Assembly (NCBI GenBank): GCA_008692225.1
Contig: VICG01000003.1
Location: forward strand, 2,659,501-2,723,500
DNA from: Monilinia fructicola
Lineage: Eukaryota > Ascomycota > Leotiomycetes > Helotiales > Sclerotiniaceae
Reading direction: 5' to 3'
DNA: 64,000 nt
Under the pieces are notes generated by a model. That model did not search any database. It was given only the letters and a program-made list of their open reading frames with translations, and was not told the DNA's origin. Below are positions 21,901-34,192 of this stretch, piece by piece. The translations under genes and the position numbers were made by a program. How positions within the stretch are numbered: position 1 is the stretch's first letter; every line of letters starts with the position of its first letter.

Positions 21901-24670
21901 ACCTACCCAAATCCGTATCCTACAGCATGCATATTCGGGGAATACAGGTTTATAAGGTTAATAATACCTCTTGGCTTGCCTCATTACAACTCCACGAATG
22001 AACCCTTCAAAACATTCCGAATCTAAGCCCAGATGCACGGAAAAGAATCCGACACACCATATACAGTACGATTCTGGGGCGCCTAATCCGATTCAGCTCC
22101 TTCATTTTACCCGAGCAGATCTTTTTGATTATTATATGGCATAATTGCGCCTTGAAATCATACGACACTCTATACCTTTCAATCGAGTTGTATAGTTGTC
22201 ACTGTACTTGCAAGAGACAAGAATGGGAACCATGATAATTTAGTTCTACCTGTAGTTTATGCAGGTACATGGTTCTAGGTCTAGATTTGGAGGTCTACCA
22301 AATCCCAGTCACTTAGAACTAACTACCTACTCTGTTGTATTGTTTACTCCGTATGGATCGATGTTCGTTCAGGAATCTTGACGAAACGGGGTTTTTTTCT
22401 TCTGATCACCTCATTATGCTTGCTTAATATCAATATGTGAGCATGTATACTGTAGTAAGGAACTACAAGCAGATCCTCTCAGCTGCGCCAACGTGGCAAA
22501 GTTTACAACTAAAACGTGGAAAAGTCTTTTCAGGCTCATTTCATGCCTGCAAAAAACAGCATTCTTTCACGCATCAAACCTGATTTATCCTAGTCCAAGT
22601 ATTCCTAGATAGAGGGAAGACCAAAAACAGTATAACGACCGAACATTTCCAACAACTGTACTTGTAACGATCCCAAGCTCCAGAACCTGCTTCTCAACGA
22701 TCTCGTTCCTAATTTGCAAATTGAGCTTTTGCAAGGGAAGATCCATACTGTATCAAATGTCTCGGTACTAGATGCCGATAGCCAAGATCTCTCGGTCCAT
22801 CTCCGAAACCGATGACATAAAGTCAATATTCTCAAAAGCCCTGGCCCAGTGCTCAGTGCTCAGACTCCCTATCCGATCTCTTTCTTCCTAGACGGAATCA
22901 GCAGGAAATTCAATGCCGAGTATCACAGTAAGACCCAAGCCCTGACTACAAATCCATGGAAGTCTCCATCATAGTGCAGCAGGTACAATTGCCTTTTCTC
23001 TCTCAACGGCACTCTAAGTGGAGTAATTCCTCGAATCATACCGAGTGCTACTCCGCCCGTCCTGTGCCTACATGAAGAGTTTTTTCACATTTTTTCTTTT
23101 TAAGGGAATTCTTTTGCTTTAGGGCTAGATGTTGATGGTAGTGGGGATCCCAATAGTTCGAGATCCCAACTTCTTAGCATCCTACTCCGTACAGTAGGGT
23201 TTTGAGCTGCATGGGGATGATTTTTTTTTCGAGGATAGATATTGATGAGTTTGATCGCAGGGCCAATGTGTCGTAGATGAAACAAACTTTTGTTTTAGTA
23301 CCGTAATTGATTTGCTCATTCGGAGACCGCCGTATTTGGAGCGTGAAAGGGAGCTGATGGTTGGTGGGTGAATATGAAATTCGTCATGGAGGTTGCCGAT
23401 GAGTCGATCCTGGTACTTCATAGTCCTTGAATAGATGTACTTTATATGGAACAGGAGGGGAATAGAGAGGTCATTGCTTGGAGTGATTTGGTGCTTACTG
23501 TGCAGGTGAAGGGTCCGGAGGTAGATAGAATACTAGAAAGGCCTGGAACCTGGGTACGCAAGGCATACTCGACCCTGGAGCTGTAGAGTTCCAGGTAATG
23601 AAAAGCTACCAGCAACGCATCAGACATAGGGGGATTAATTGATACTGAGATTATCGTCCAACGTTGATTCAAAGGTTCTCCCCACCAGAGTATGATGTGT
23701 GCACTGGGTGCTCTATGCATGATACAGGCATTGCACAAATTCGATCTTGCTGGTTAGAAACATGCGGTTGCGTAGATCTGGACATGCCCTCAGGACAATG
23801 CAAATGAGGAACCCAGCCAAACTTCCTTCACATTAATGATCGACCCTATCTAGGAGACTCAATACCACTACGAGCTCTAAGCGTATTCTACACATAGAGT
23901 AAACACCCATTTGAAGGTAGGGGGGCTGGCGTGAGGTATATGGTGAGCGCATACTACAATTGAACTTCCAGATCGACAACTGGAACATAATGATAGAGTC
24001 CTTCTTGTAGACTGATCGCAAGGATCTCCCAAGGAACAACAAACGCCATATCTGGCCCGCCGTGTCTACAGTCCACAGAACTGGTTGGATGGAGTTCCTT
24101 TCAAACAGACATAAAATGTTTCGATCACAATCATATCCACAAGCTTAGCTACCCAAATAAGAGCCTAGTAGTCATGCCAGTGGAAGAGGAACTTGGAGCA
24201 AAACTTTCACTATTCAGATCTGACTCGTACATCTTCAGACGATAGTGATGAGAGTGTGGGATGGAGCTTATGCAAAATATGAGACGAAAACTGGCTTCAC
24301 TAATTATACGAGCAGTTTGGTGATGTCCAATTACCTAGGTAGCAAGTGACTAAATGTTAAGAAGTAACTTGATGAACACCTCGCATAAAGTGATAATATT
24401 CGAACCCTTCAATCTCAGTCAATATTGGAGTTGGAAGCCTGGGGTACTATGTGCCAAGTTCGAATGAAAGATGGTATCTCTAAGATCGAAAGAGCACACA
24501 TCTCCCGTGACATAGAATCATGGCCGTCTTACCTTTGTGCTATTCATGCAACTGCCATCTCATCTCCCCCCCGCCCCCAAATGGCTACACATCGGAGCCA
24601 AGTTTTGACAAAACATATCTTTACTGAAACACAGCAGGTATCATGATCTCATACATAAGTCTTCTCGTTC
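18927..24670. other. Intergenic, 5.7 kb, no gene seen
   Basis: Frames are short, have no recognisable domains and overlap on both strands. G-rich sequence at 19320-19450 (GGGATTGGGATTGGGGCTGG) is probably 3' untranslated or intergenic. C-rich sequence before 24670 belongs to the acidic tail of rtt106 on the other strand. A non-coding transcript cannot be excluded from sequence. Confidence 0.6.
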
Positions 24671-26169
24671 CTACAACTCTTCTTCCTCCCCGTCATCGCC
24701 ATCCTCATCGCCCTCAGCGCCCCCGCCTTCCCCATTCTCGTCATCATCCTCCTCACTATCACTCGTGCCACTACCCTCACTCTCACCTTCACTACCTGGA
24801 TCATAATCTTCTTCATCTTCATCTTCCTCATCCATCGCTGCCTGTTCCGCTTCCAGCGCCGCCCTCTCCAATTCCCCTGCCTCCGCATTTCCTACTACAT
24901 TTCCATCCTCATCTTTCATCACATTCACATTCAGTCGCTTAGCCTTCCGCTGTTCAGCCATACTCTTATCCTGTAGTCCGTGCCGTTGTACAAATTCATT
25001 TATGCCGGCGAAATCATCTTGATCTATCATTTGGAATTCCATTTCTTCGGTAGTCTCTTCACCGCCTGGAACTGAGATGTCGACTTCGAGTGAAAGATTG
25101 AAGGTGCGTTGTAAAACGTTGGTAAAAGATAAAGCAGAGATGCGGTTGTGTGGTAGAAACAACAGTGGCTTCTTGTACCCCCATAATATTCCAGTAGGTA
25201 GGAAAAATAGGTATCCATCTTTAGATCCTCTGAATGCTCTGACATGCACCGCTTTCTCGCTTGGTCGATGACTTTGCCTTATTGCGCTCGAAAAAAGCCT
25301 GGGGTCCGATTCTATGATCTCGAGAGAATTGCCTGCAGCCTTTAGCCGGGTGGTAAGAGCCCAGTTGAAGAGAGTTTTGTAGTCATCAGAGACTGCCGAA
25401 GCCGCTGAACTATCTGTTCCACAAACCGTCCCTGCTTTTGGCGCACCATCCGTGATTGTAAAGACTAGAGATTCAGGCGTTGGTGGAGCAGTAGGTGAAG
25501 GTTTGGATGGCGTTATAATAGAGTTCTTGGGGAAGAGTATGTAGTTGTATTGTTTTTGTGTCTTCTCTGGAACGGGAAGACAGAACACATATTCTGCAAA
25601 TATACACAATTAGCAAGTTTCTAGCAGTAAGAGGTATGGATACTACCGATATCTCTCCAGGCATAGCTCATGCCAGGTATAGGCTCCTCGGAGGTTGGTA
25701 ATCGTGCGTAGAGATGCGTTGACGTGAAGCACAGGGCATATTTCTTTCGCTGTGGTATCACCACCGAGATCTCCTTCACCTCAAGCAAAATTGGATCATC
25801 TCCCGTGGCAGGTGCACTTCCAGCACTGTTTGAGGTTCCATTTGTGCCAGTTAGAACACCGCTTACGTCTATGCGGCGTTTCTTTGAAGCTGGTTCTGAG
25901 CTTTGCTGGAGTATTGTCTCGCAGACATGAAACGAAATTTGATTGAAGAGCTCGATATATTCGGGACCGGCTGTTTTCAAAGTTAGTTGAGGAATTGCAG
26001 GTGTTCATTGTAGCTGTGCGCGCAATATTGCCCTACATGTTTCTTTTTTCTTGCAAGGCTGAGAAATAAATATGCGCTTACCTTGCGATGCTGCTGCTAT
26101 GGCATTCTGTATATCTTTCCGTGATTGAAAAGCCTTCTGTAGACTAGCTTGATCCAATTCAATACCCAT
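24671..26169 (-). CDS. rtt106: Histone chaperone Rtt106
   Basis: Rtt106 binds H3-H4, notably H3 acetylated at K56, and deposits it during replication-coupled nucleosome assembly and heterochromatin silencing in the nucleus. Three exons, 26169-26082, 25970-25647 and 25593-24671, with introns of 111 and 53 bp, give 444 residues. The N-terminus (MGIELDQASLQKAFQSRKDI) is helical. A nuclear-type basic KKRR follows around residue 50-55. The tandem PH-like module includes YALCFTSTHLYARLP in the first part and GYLFFLPTGILWGYKKPL and LQRTFNLSLEV in the Rtt106 domain (about 264-310). The last 60 residues are almost all Asp, Glu, Gly and Ser, the acidic tail typical of histone chaperones. Length matches the family. 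Pob3/SSRP1 was considered but is longer and lacks this layout. Confidence 0.93.
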
Positions 26170-26713
26170 AGTGGAATCTCAGGTATGATAATATGATGTT
26201 GCTACTTTACAATGAGGCGCGAATCTTTCAATGTATGGAGAACGCGCTCGGGTGACAGACGAAGCCTTGTGATGATGTCAGGCTATCATGGGTTCTGAGG
26301 ACAATCCGTTTGTTGAAAGAGAGCAAAGCAATTATACAACCTGTTATGGGGAATATTGGCTAAGATTTATGTAGTTTGCCCTTGCCATCCACTACCGTAT
26401 CCTTAGTTTCCAACCGCGCATCCCCCATAACAAATAAAACTTTAGAGAGGCGGACATGCACAGCCAATCAATTCAATCACAGAGGTTCAATGTAGAGGAT
26501 TTTAAATTCGTATATTGGTTTCAAGGTTTATAGTAGGACCGTCACAGAATAGCCCGCTGATTGCTTTGATGCGGAAATCGATCTAAAACCATTCTGGGCT
26601 GCAGTTGTAGAAATGACAGTGAAAGTTTAGAGATATAGAAGCCAAATGCCTTGGAAGAAACGCCAAAACTCCCCCCATGGATATAACACATTGAACCGTT
26701 CCAAGGAAATCGT
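26170..26713. other. Intergenic between rtt106 and pep12
   Basis: This 544-bp gap separates two genes on the minus strand. It must hold the 3' end of pep12 and the promoter of rtt106. No distinctive motif stands out. Confidence 0.6.
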
Positions 26714-27591
26714 CTACCCTAGGGTGGCTGCCAGTATGATGATAGTGAGGATGACCGCCAATATCAACAATAGACAACAAGCCTTTGACCGTGCATTCTT
26801 CTGATATCTTGCGGCACTTCTCAACTCTAGATCTGCCCCCCTTGTATCCGAATGTACGTTTTCCACATTGTTTGCAATTGTATCGAGGCTCTCGCCTTGC
26901 TCATTCACAATATGTGCCACATCTCGGAATAACTCGTTCAATTCAGTGACGCCTTGCTCGATATTTCGTATCTCGGCCTCACGTTCTACAATCAACGAAT
27001 CTTGGAAATCGACTTCGTCCTGTGAAGCCAGTCTAAGTTGTTCTTGAGATTGTTGCTGCCCAAACTGATGGCCACCCTCAGCTCCGGGTGATTGCGCTTC
27101 CTCCATTGCCGTTCGTGCTGCTGTAGCAGACGACCGTTGCTTCTCGAGAGCTCGGCGCTGCACATTTTGGAATTCGGTCAAGTTGTTCTGGAACTCGCGC
27201 GCAAGTTTGGTTTGAGTATATTTTTGCGATGGCTATCATAAACTATCAATCCTCTATTCACTTTCCGTAGTATCCAATCCGACTCATTACTTACACTAAC
27301 ATCCTCCCACGATTGTATCTTCTTGACGCCATCACCAACCTCCTTGAAAGTATCCTTTGAATCCTCCAAAAGATCGTGGACTCTTTCCCGTACTCTCTCA
27401 GTATCCCTTTTTGTTCCCAATAAACTTATCTCATTTGAAAGTCTGGAGATATTTCCTGTCAATGAAAAGAGCTTTGTCATAAGGTCTTGCGATAACCGTT
27501 GGAACTCCGGATCGTCCGCATATTGAGGGTCATCCTCTCTACGCATGGTTGTCGGCTGCGATTCCAGTGAGGATAATTGATCGAACGACAT
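26714..27591 (-). CDS. pep12: Endosomal t-SNARE syntaxin Pep12
   Basis: Qa-SNARE of the late endosome, needed for Golgi-to-prevacuole transport and for fusion with endosomal vesicles. Two exons, 27591-27295 and 27232-26714, with a 62-bp intron (GTAAGT donor, GATAG acceptor, phase 0) give 271 residues. Residues about 27-115 form the N-terminal three-helix regulatory bundle (FQRLSQDLMTKLFSLTGNIS). The SNARE helix spans about 176-240, with the central layer glutamine at about Q211 in the context VNEQGESLD, diagnostic of the Qa class. A basic patch precedes a C-terminal anchor of about 20 hydrophobic residues (CCLLLILAVILTIIILAATL) ending one residue later, as in tail-anchored syntaxins. Plasma-membrane syntaxins such as Sso1 are less similar in the SNARE helix. 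Confidence 0.93.
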
Positions 27592-28100
27592 GATTTATTG
27601 TAGAGGATCAAGGTTGAAGATTGAAGATTAGTCAAAATGAGTGTAAGATTCCAGGTTTGCCGAGTATGTTTCTATCTATAAATTCGGTTGATCGTTAACT
27701 GTTCTGATCTTCCAAGGTTGACCTTGAAGTATCTGGTAGCGATTGTGATATTGTGATATTGTGATACTGTGATGCTGTGATGCTGTGATACTGTGATATT
27801 GCGATGACCTTGGAAGATGGGTGTGAGGCGATGGATTCGATGAGGCACAACAACTGGGATGTGAGGTTGGCTGACGTAAGTATTGAATATACAAGTACAA
27901 GTACTGTAACAATAATGACGGGATCGTCACGTGGTAGCGTTTAAAAAGTGTTGATACTAGAACTATAAAGATTTACTATAAAAGTACTAAAAGTACTCCA
28001 GGTTGTACTATAATGATAATAATAATTAACAGGCAGCCTTAAATTGTTGGTATTTACAAGGTTATATTATATTAATAATAATAATTATTACTAGGCAGCC
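27592..28100. other. Intergenic, pep12 upstream region
   Basis: Contains a 9-bp tandem array (27741-27806) and, from about 27950, AT-rich sequence leading to the MITE. AGGCAGCCTTA occurs twice, at 28031 and 28093, 62 bp apart. Confidence 0.6.
27741..27806. repeat. 9-bp tandem repeat, seven units
   Basis: TGTGATAYT/TGTGATGCT units in a row (TTGTGATATTGTGATACTGT...). The array lies about 150 bp upstream of the pep12 start codon. Confidence 0.85.
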
Positions 28101-28617
28101 TTAGAGTTCGTTCGAATTAACTTTTTTATATTATTTAATCTAATATATTAATCATATTAGGTCTAATATATAGTGATTCAAACGCTATATTAAGCTAAAT
28201 ATAATATTAGATTTATATTAAGTTTAATATATAATAATTCGAACGTTATATTAAGTTAAATATAATATTAAATCTAATATTATATAATTTAAATACTATA
28301 TTTAATTATATTTAACTAAATAAAAAATACTAGAAAAATGTTCTTATTTTCTTTATTTTTAAAATGTTTTTAAATTAACAAGGGTTTAAATATTATATTT
28401 ATTAATAATAACTTTTATATATTGTAAATAAATATATTTATAACTCTTATTATATTTTCTTAAATCTTTTACTTTAATAATATTAGTTAAATATAAGTCA
28501 AATATATATTTAACTATATTTAACTATATTTAATTATATTGATTATATCAAGTTTAATATATAATATATTTGATATTTGCCCTAATATTTTCGAAAATCG
28601 ATCCGAACGCACCCTTA
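28101..28617. mobile_element. Tourist-like MITE candidate
   Basis: The left end TTA|GAGTTCGTTCGAAT and right end ATCCGAACGCACCC|TTA are inverted termini (right complement GGGTGCGTTCGGAT) flanked by the same trinucleotide TTA. A TTA/TAA target duplication with G-rich termini is the signature of PIF/Harbinger (Tourist) elements. The interior is AT-rich and has about three 60-bp tandem units around 28155-28320 (TAATATATA, then CGCTATATTAAG). It has no transposase and lies between the divergent genes pep12 and ndc1. Confidence 0.65.
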
Positions 28618-29080
28618 GTTTATAGATATTTCCAAGGTTGTATTTGCTTACAATATGTTCTGACTCCTCCAGGGCTTACTTTACTTATTTAGGTAGGTAC
28701 CTCTCTCGCGCCAATTAAGGTTGAGTATTGTACAGTAAGTACAAGCTAGAGTGGGCCTTTCGCGTCTACCCAATCTTGGTTTCTTAAATTTATTTACAGT
28801 ATTTATTTATTATTTTGCTTTGCAAATATCATCAGCCTTGCAACCGCCCTCAGGCGAATGAACGTCAACAAACGAGTTCTCTACTCTACTGTTGGTATAT
28901 TTTATTTTATTTTATTCTATTCTATTTTGTTTGCTTGACTTTACCTTCCTTTTCCTTCCCTTTTCCTGCCCTTACACATAGGACAACATGAGCAACAACC
29001 TTTCCTAAAACTTGGTTTATTCTATTGATTGGAGTTGCTTGGTCTTCTAAGGCGCAGGTATCTTCAACGAACTTCTCATA
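28618..29080. promoter_or_regulatory. ndc1 upstream region
   Basis: Contains TTTATTTATTATTTTGC, repeated TTTTATTTTATTCTATTCTA near 28900, and a pyrimidine-rich tract (CTTTACCTTCCTTTTCC) about 130 bp before the ATG, as is common in fungal leaders. No specific factor site is assigned. Confidence 0.4.
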
Positions 29081-31153
29081 ATGCCGCCTACAGTACGAAT
29101 TCGTCCTTATAAGGATTTTCTGACTCCAGCATTGCACAGAAGATTTGCGTTGGCAACAGCTGTATTGGCGGCAGTCTGCTACGTTGAAGCTATATGGATC
29201 GGGGAATGGAACTCATGTATGTCTCCTTCATCTTGACACACATAACATACTAATGAAGCCCCGCAGTCCTTTGGTCATGGTTTCCTCTGGGCAGGGCTGG
29301 TATCCGAACCGGTCTTTTCTTCATATGTGCATTCATGATATTCATCCTTCGAGTAGCTCAATTACACGTCGGGATTCGAACATCAAAATCGGGCTTCCAC
29401 ACATTTACACAGTACGCACTCAAATTCCAAACGGTTCAAACAGCACTTTGGTATCTCTTTTCGGCATGGTTTTTCAGTGAAGTGTATATATGGTCAGTTC
29501 CGGAGAGCGCAGGTCTGAATCGCATCAAGCTTGCGGCAAAAACTAGTCGGCCAATATTGAACGAGAAACCTATTTATTTAACCATGTCCCTTCTATTTAA
29601 TGCAATTGTACAAGCTGGATTTCACCTTTGGTATGACTACGATCGCATCGACATTCCATTTACGAAGACGGGACCAGAAGTTTCATCTGAACAACCTTCG
29701 CATACGGCTGTACTGCCAATAATACAGTTGAAGGCGAAGGCAATACCTCTAGCTATAAGCTGTCTCAAACGCGTTGCTATCATGGCGGTTGTATCTCCAT
29801 TTATCTATTCAGTTAACATCAGCCTTCCCATCCCTATAATTCTACCGATATACACCTTCAATATTAGAGAGAAAGTGTGGGGATTTACTCGTTCATTCGC
29901 AAAGGTTTTCTGGAATCTACCAAAAGCTGCAACTCCTCCTAATGAATTGCCTTTCCATTGGACAGTGGTGCTGAGAACGATTATTGCCGGGCTCATGCTT
30001 ACCTTATTGTGGGAATTTGGAAATCTCGCGTTCTCTATCTATGTGGCGCAAGCACCTTTGAAGAATGACAGACCCATTACCTATGAATCTCGAGATCCAA
30101 ATGGAAGTCTGTTAACTGGTCTGAAGGGCAAGAAGTTGCAAACAAGAGTATGCCCCACCCTCATCTCCTTTATTAGATTGTATTGACCCCCTTCAGGCTT
30201 TTGCGTTTTGGGAACTCGTAGAAATTGCGCAACGATACCAGGGAAGGCGAAAGGCTATCTTCGAAGATATTGATCGTGCGGGCGGCTCAGCTTGGTCTCA
30301 AATCCTCGAAGCGTGCCTCGAGACGGTCAACGGAATTAGCCGGCGTATCGATGAATACGACCCGCAAAAACAGCCACCTGTCATCAATGTTTACGAGGAG
30401 CAGGAGATTTCAGAGCCAGTATCATCTCTTCCTCGACTGTTGACTGTACCTTTAAAGAATGAACCACAAGGGGGCCTTGTAAAGAAACCCCAACCAGCAG
30501 AGTCAAGAAGCATGCGTTACTTGGAAGCTGTTGGCTCGTTTGCAAAAAGTCAAGGGGAACTATCACCACCCGACAAGATATCTCGTAGCCGCCAGTTAAA
30601 GGACGATGAGAAAAAGGCTAAGACCAAAGATGCACAGCCTACGCAATTTCAACGGCCCGAAGGAATTCAGAGTATTTTGCGTGAGCAGGTAACATTGCTC
30701 CTGAGGTTGCCGATTGGAGCACCGTTCAGGCAGGAATACAGAAGAGAGATTGCCAGTGTAGTGCTAGGAACACCCCATGGTGATTTAGGTATAATGGTCG
30801 ATGCTATCGACTCGATCACTAGGTTTGCCGTGTGTAGTCTTCTCGAGGACAAGTATGGGAAGGTACAGAGGGATATTAAGGATATCGTGGAGACATATAC
30901 CCAGACAATCATCAAATTACAGGCTTTCAGGACCCAATTGGGTGCCCATTGGACTGACGTAGAAGGACAACAGGAGAGTCCCGAGGTTGATCTGTTACTC
31001 GCTGTCCTAAAAAGCGGACTGAAAGAGCTAGTTGGGGCATTTGGGGATTATATTGTAGAGTTAAAAATAAGCCAAACGGAGTTCCGGGCAGCAAGAGAAG
31101 CCATGAATATGGCCCCTCCAAGATTAGAGGATATGGAGCCAAGGCTTCGTTGA
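29081..31153 (+). CDS. ndc1: Nucleoporin and SPB anchor Ndc1
   Basis: Ndc1 is a multi-spanning protein of the nuclear envelope pore membrane that anchors nuclear pores and, in fungi, helps insert the spindle pole body. Three exons, 29081-29216, 29267-30147 and 30197-31153, with introns of 50 and 49 bp, give 657 residues. About six hydrophobic spans lie in the first half: AVLAAVCYVEAIWI, LFFICAFMIFILRV, TALWYLFSAWFF, LTMSLLFNAIVQAGF, a pair around FIYSVNISLPIPIILPIY, and TIIAGLMLTLLWEF. The C-terminal half is soluble and helical, with AFAFWELVEIAQRY opening the conserved region right after the second intron. Length matches the family. The start ATAATGCCGCC is the first ATG in frame. It is divergent to pep12, with the MITE in the shared upstream region. 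Confidence 0.9.
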
Positions 31154-32480
31154 AAGACTCGGTATAAATCAATGATATAAATGTATAACGATTTTCTCTG
31201 TCTGTCTCTCTCAGTCCCATGATATCATAGCTTTATTTCCAACTGCAATGAATGAGATGAAGTAGAAAGTAATTGACTACATTGTTATTGGACATTGCTT
31301 TGATTCCAAAGTGATGAGTTTATGATGAGGTACTGTGAGGTTGGTAGGTTGGTAGGTTGGTAGATTGGTAGATTGGTAAATTGGTAGGTACTAGGTACTA
31401 GGTAGGTAGTACATAGATGTTGAGCGGAAAGGTATACATGCCAAGAAAGCTTTTCCTTACATCGATTGGATAATGTTGTTACACGCATCTATGGTAATAC
31501 GAGTAGAGTAATTGGAAATGATCATCTATGACACCAACGGCAAGCTATATATGAATTTACTACTACAGAGTACTACTCTATATGTGTGTATATATATATC
31601 ATATACGGATATCTTATTGTGGGTACTTGGCCAGAAAGAAGCACCCTTCCCCATAATATCATCGTTTAACAACCAATGAACGATATCTACCTATGTGATT
31701 GTTCATATTTTCATGACCGTCCTCCCAACTGAGGATGAATTTGAGATACAAGTATTTCAAGGGTAGTAGGGTCTACGAGGTAAGCGGTAAGTAAGGTTCA
31801 GGAATGAAAGCTTTGATTTACCGAATAACCGAGTCTTGAGTGCGATGACGGAGGAAATAATAAAATAATCTCCATGTAACCGATCATTGCGGGTACTGGG
31901 ATCTGAATACTTGTTACCTACCACTTATCATTACGGAGGATACTCCACAGAGACGGTAGAAGGGAGAAGGGAGAAGGGAGAAGGGAGAAGGTAGAAGGTA
32001 GCTACCTAGTAGCGACGAGGTAGAAGAAAGGTACCTACCTACCTAGGTAGGTACCTAGGTACACCAGGTAGGAAGGAAGAAGAAGGAAGAGGAAGGACGG
32101 AAGGAAGGAACGTCCCTCCAGCTTCCTCTGCTGCTTCCTTCCCTACCTGTTTACCTAATTACCTATTTGGTCCAATAATATTTCTGCCCGCACCCGTGCA
32201 CAATAAAAGTAGATCATACGATGAAGATGAGATGATGATGAGGATTACCTAGGTATTCTATATATACCCGGTTATCTACCGGCTTCAATTCATCTTCTTG
32301 GATTCTTTCCTCTCAACTCTCAACTCTCCACTCTCCTCTCTTCTCCTCGACTTTCATTCTTTTTGTTTTCCCTTTCCCCTTGCACGTCCCCTTCTCCTTC
32401 CCCTTTCCTTTTGATTTTGCCTTTGTCTTTGCCCTTGCTTTACTTTTGTTGACATCTATAACCTAACCCCTCTAATCAAG
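31154..32480. promoter_or_regulatory. ach1 upstream region with repeat clusters
   Basis: Downstream of ndc1 there are AGGTTGGT units (31340-31385) and CTAGGTACTAGGTAGGTA (31387-31408). Then come GAAGGGAGAAGGGA repeats (31960-32000), a TACCTACCTAGGTAGGTA palindrome (32036-32053) and a TATATATA box at 32259-32266, about 215 bp before the ACH1 start. A long CT-rich tract (32300-32450) precedes the ATG. The TATA assignment is by position only. Confidence 0.5.
32036..32053. promoter_or_regulatory. CCTAGG-centred 18-bp palindrome
   Basis: TACCTACCTAGGTAGGTA is its own reverse complement and is followed at once by CCTAGGTAC, a second shorter palindrome. It lies about 430 bp upstream of the ach1 start. 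The same core recurs at many intergenic sites in the window. Confidence 0.55.
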
Positions 32481-34192
32481 ATGGCGTCTTCAGCAGTTTT
32501 AACAGCTTCTGCTGCATTGAAGTCTCGAGTTAGAAGACCATCTCTGCTGAAAAAGCTCGCCCATCCCCAAGATTTGATTCCTTTGTTTCCTAATGGAGCT
32601 TACATTGGATGGTCTGGATTTACCGGTGTTGGATATCCCAAGTAAGTAGCAATTGCAGTGGTGGCGTTGGGCTAGGGAAGGGTCGAAGGACGTGATCATT
32701 TGCTATATATCTCATATATATATATATATACACATCCAAGTACTGATTGAAACTGTGCAGGAAGATTCCAACAATGCTCGCGGATCATGTCGAAAAGAAC
32801 AGTTTGCAGGGCAAGCTTAAGTACTCCCTTTTCGTAGGTGCCAGTTCTGGAGCGGAAACCGAAAATCGATGGGCAGAATTAAATATGATCGAACGACGAA
32901 GTCCTCATCAAGTTGGAAAAGCTATTGCAAAGGGTATCAACAACGGAAATATTAATTTCTTTGATAAACATTTGTCAATGTTTCCTGTGGATTTGGTTTA
33001 TGGATTTTACACAAAAGATCGTCCCAACAAAAAGTTGGATGTCGTTATTGTCGAGGCTACAGCTATTACTGAGGATGGTGGAATCATTCCCGGAGCTTCG
33101 GTTGGAGCATCACCAGAATTGATTCAAATGGCGGATAAGATCATTGTTGAAGTCAATACCTCCATGCCTTCCTTCGAGGGTCTCCACGACATTACTATGA
33201 CCGAGCTTCCGCCAAAGCGAAAACCATACCTAATCATGGCACCAGAAGATCGCATTGGAACAACCGCCATTCCTGTTGACTCGGAGAAAATTGTCGCCAT
33301 TGTCGAATCTGACTACCAGGATCAAACTGTACCAAATTCACCAGAGGATGCCACATCCCGTGCAATTGCTGCTCACTTGATTGAGTTCCTTGAGCATGAA
33401 GTCAAGCATGATCGCCTTCCTAAGAGTCTCCTCCCAATTCAGTCCGGTATTGGAAACATTGCCAACGCTGTTATTGGAGGTTTGGCTGAATCGAACTTCA
33501 AGAACCTCAAAGTCTGGACAGAAGTGCTTCAGGACACTTTCCTTGATCTTTTCGACTCCGGGCGTCTAGACTTCGCAACTGCGACTTCTATTCGCTTCTC
33601 CCCAGATGGCTTCAAACGCTTTTACGATGGGTGGGAGCAATATTTTGACAAACTCTTGCTTCGTTCACAACAGGTTTCCAACTCCCCTGAAATTATCAGA
33701 AGATTGGGGGTCATTGGCATGAACACACCCGTCGAAGTCGATATCTACGCACACGCAAACAGCACAAATGTTATGGGTTCTCGTATGTTGAACGGTCTTG
33801 GTGGTTCGGCCGATTTCCTTCGTTCTTCCAAATACAGTATCATGCACACACCATCTACCCGGCCATCCAAGACCGACGCTCACGGTGTCTCATGCATTGT
33901 TCCTATGTGCACACACGTTGACCAGACTGAGCACGATTTGGATGTCGTTGTTACTGAACAAGGTCTTGCCGATGTCCGAGGATTGAGTCCAAAGGAGCGA
34001 GCCAAAGTTATTATCGAGAAGTGCTCTCATCCAGACTATAAGCCCATCTTGGAGGACTACTTTAGAAAGGCCGAGTTCGAATGTATGAGAAGAGGCTGGG
34101 GCCACGAGCCCCATTTGTTGTGGAACAGCTTCGATATGCACAAGGCATTTGATCAAGAGGGAAGCATGAAAGCATTGAAGACATGGGGCTAG
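32481..34192 (+). CDS. ach1: Acetyl-CoA hydrolase / CoA-transferase Ach1
   Basis: Ach1 transfers CoA between succinyl-CoA or propionyl-CoA and acetate in mitochondria, so it serves acetate and propionate handling; hydrolysis is a side activity. Two exons, 32481-32641 and 32761-34192, with a 119-bp intron containing a TA run, give 530 residues, the usual length. Family hallmarks are [20 protein letters not shown] near residue 37, [15 protein letters not shown], the glycine loop [14 protein letters not shown] near 280, [20 protein letters not shown], and [18 protein letters not shown] near 452. The N-terminus ([20 protein letters not shown]) is Ala, Ser and Arg-rich without acids, consistent with a mitochondrial presequence. 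The coding frame has no lesions. A TATA-like box and CT-rich leader lie upstream. Confidence 0.96.

Noticed and set aside
24643..24942. Pro/His/Leu-rich plus-strand frame
   Set aside because: It is the antisense of the acidic tail of rtt106.
33665..34156. Minus-strand frames inside ach1
   Set aside because: Shadows of a strongly supported coding exon.
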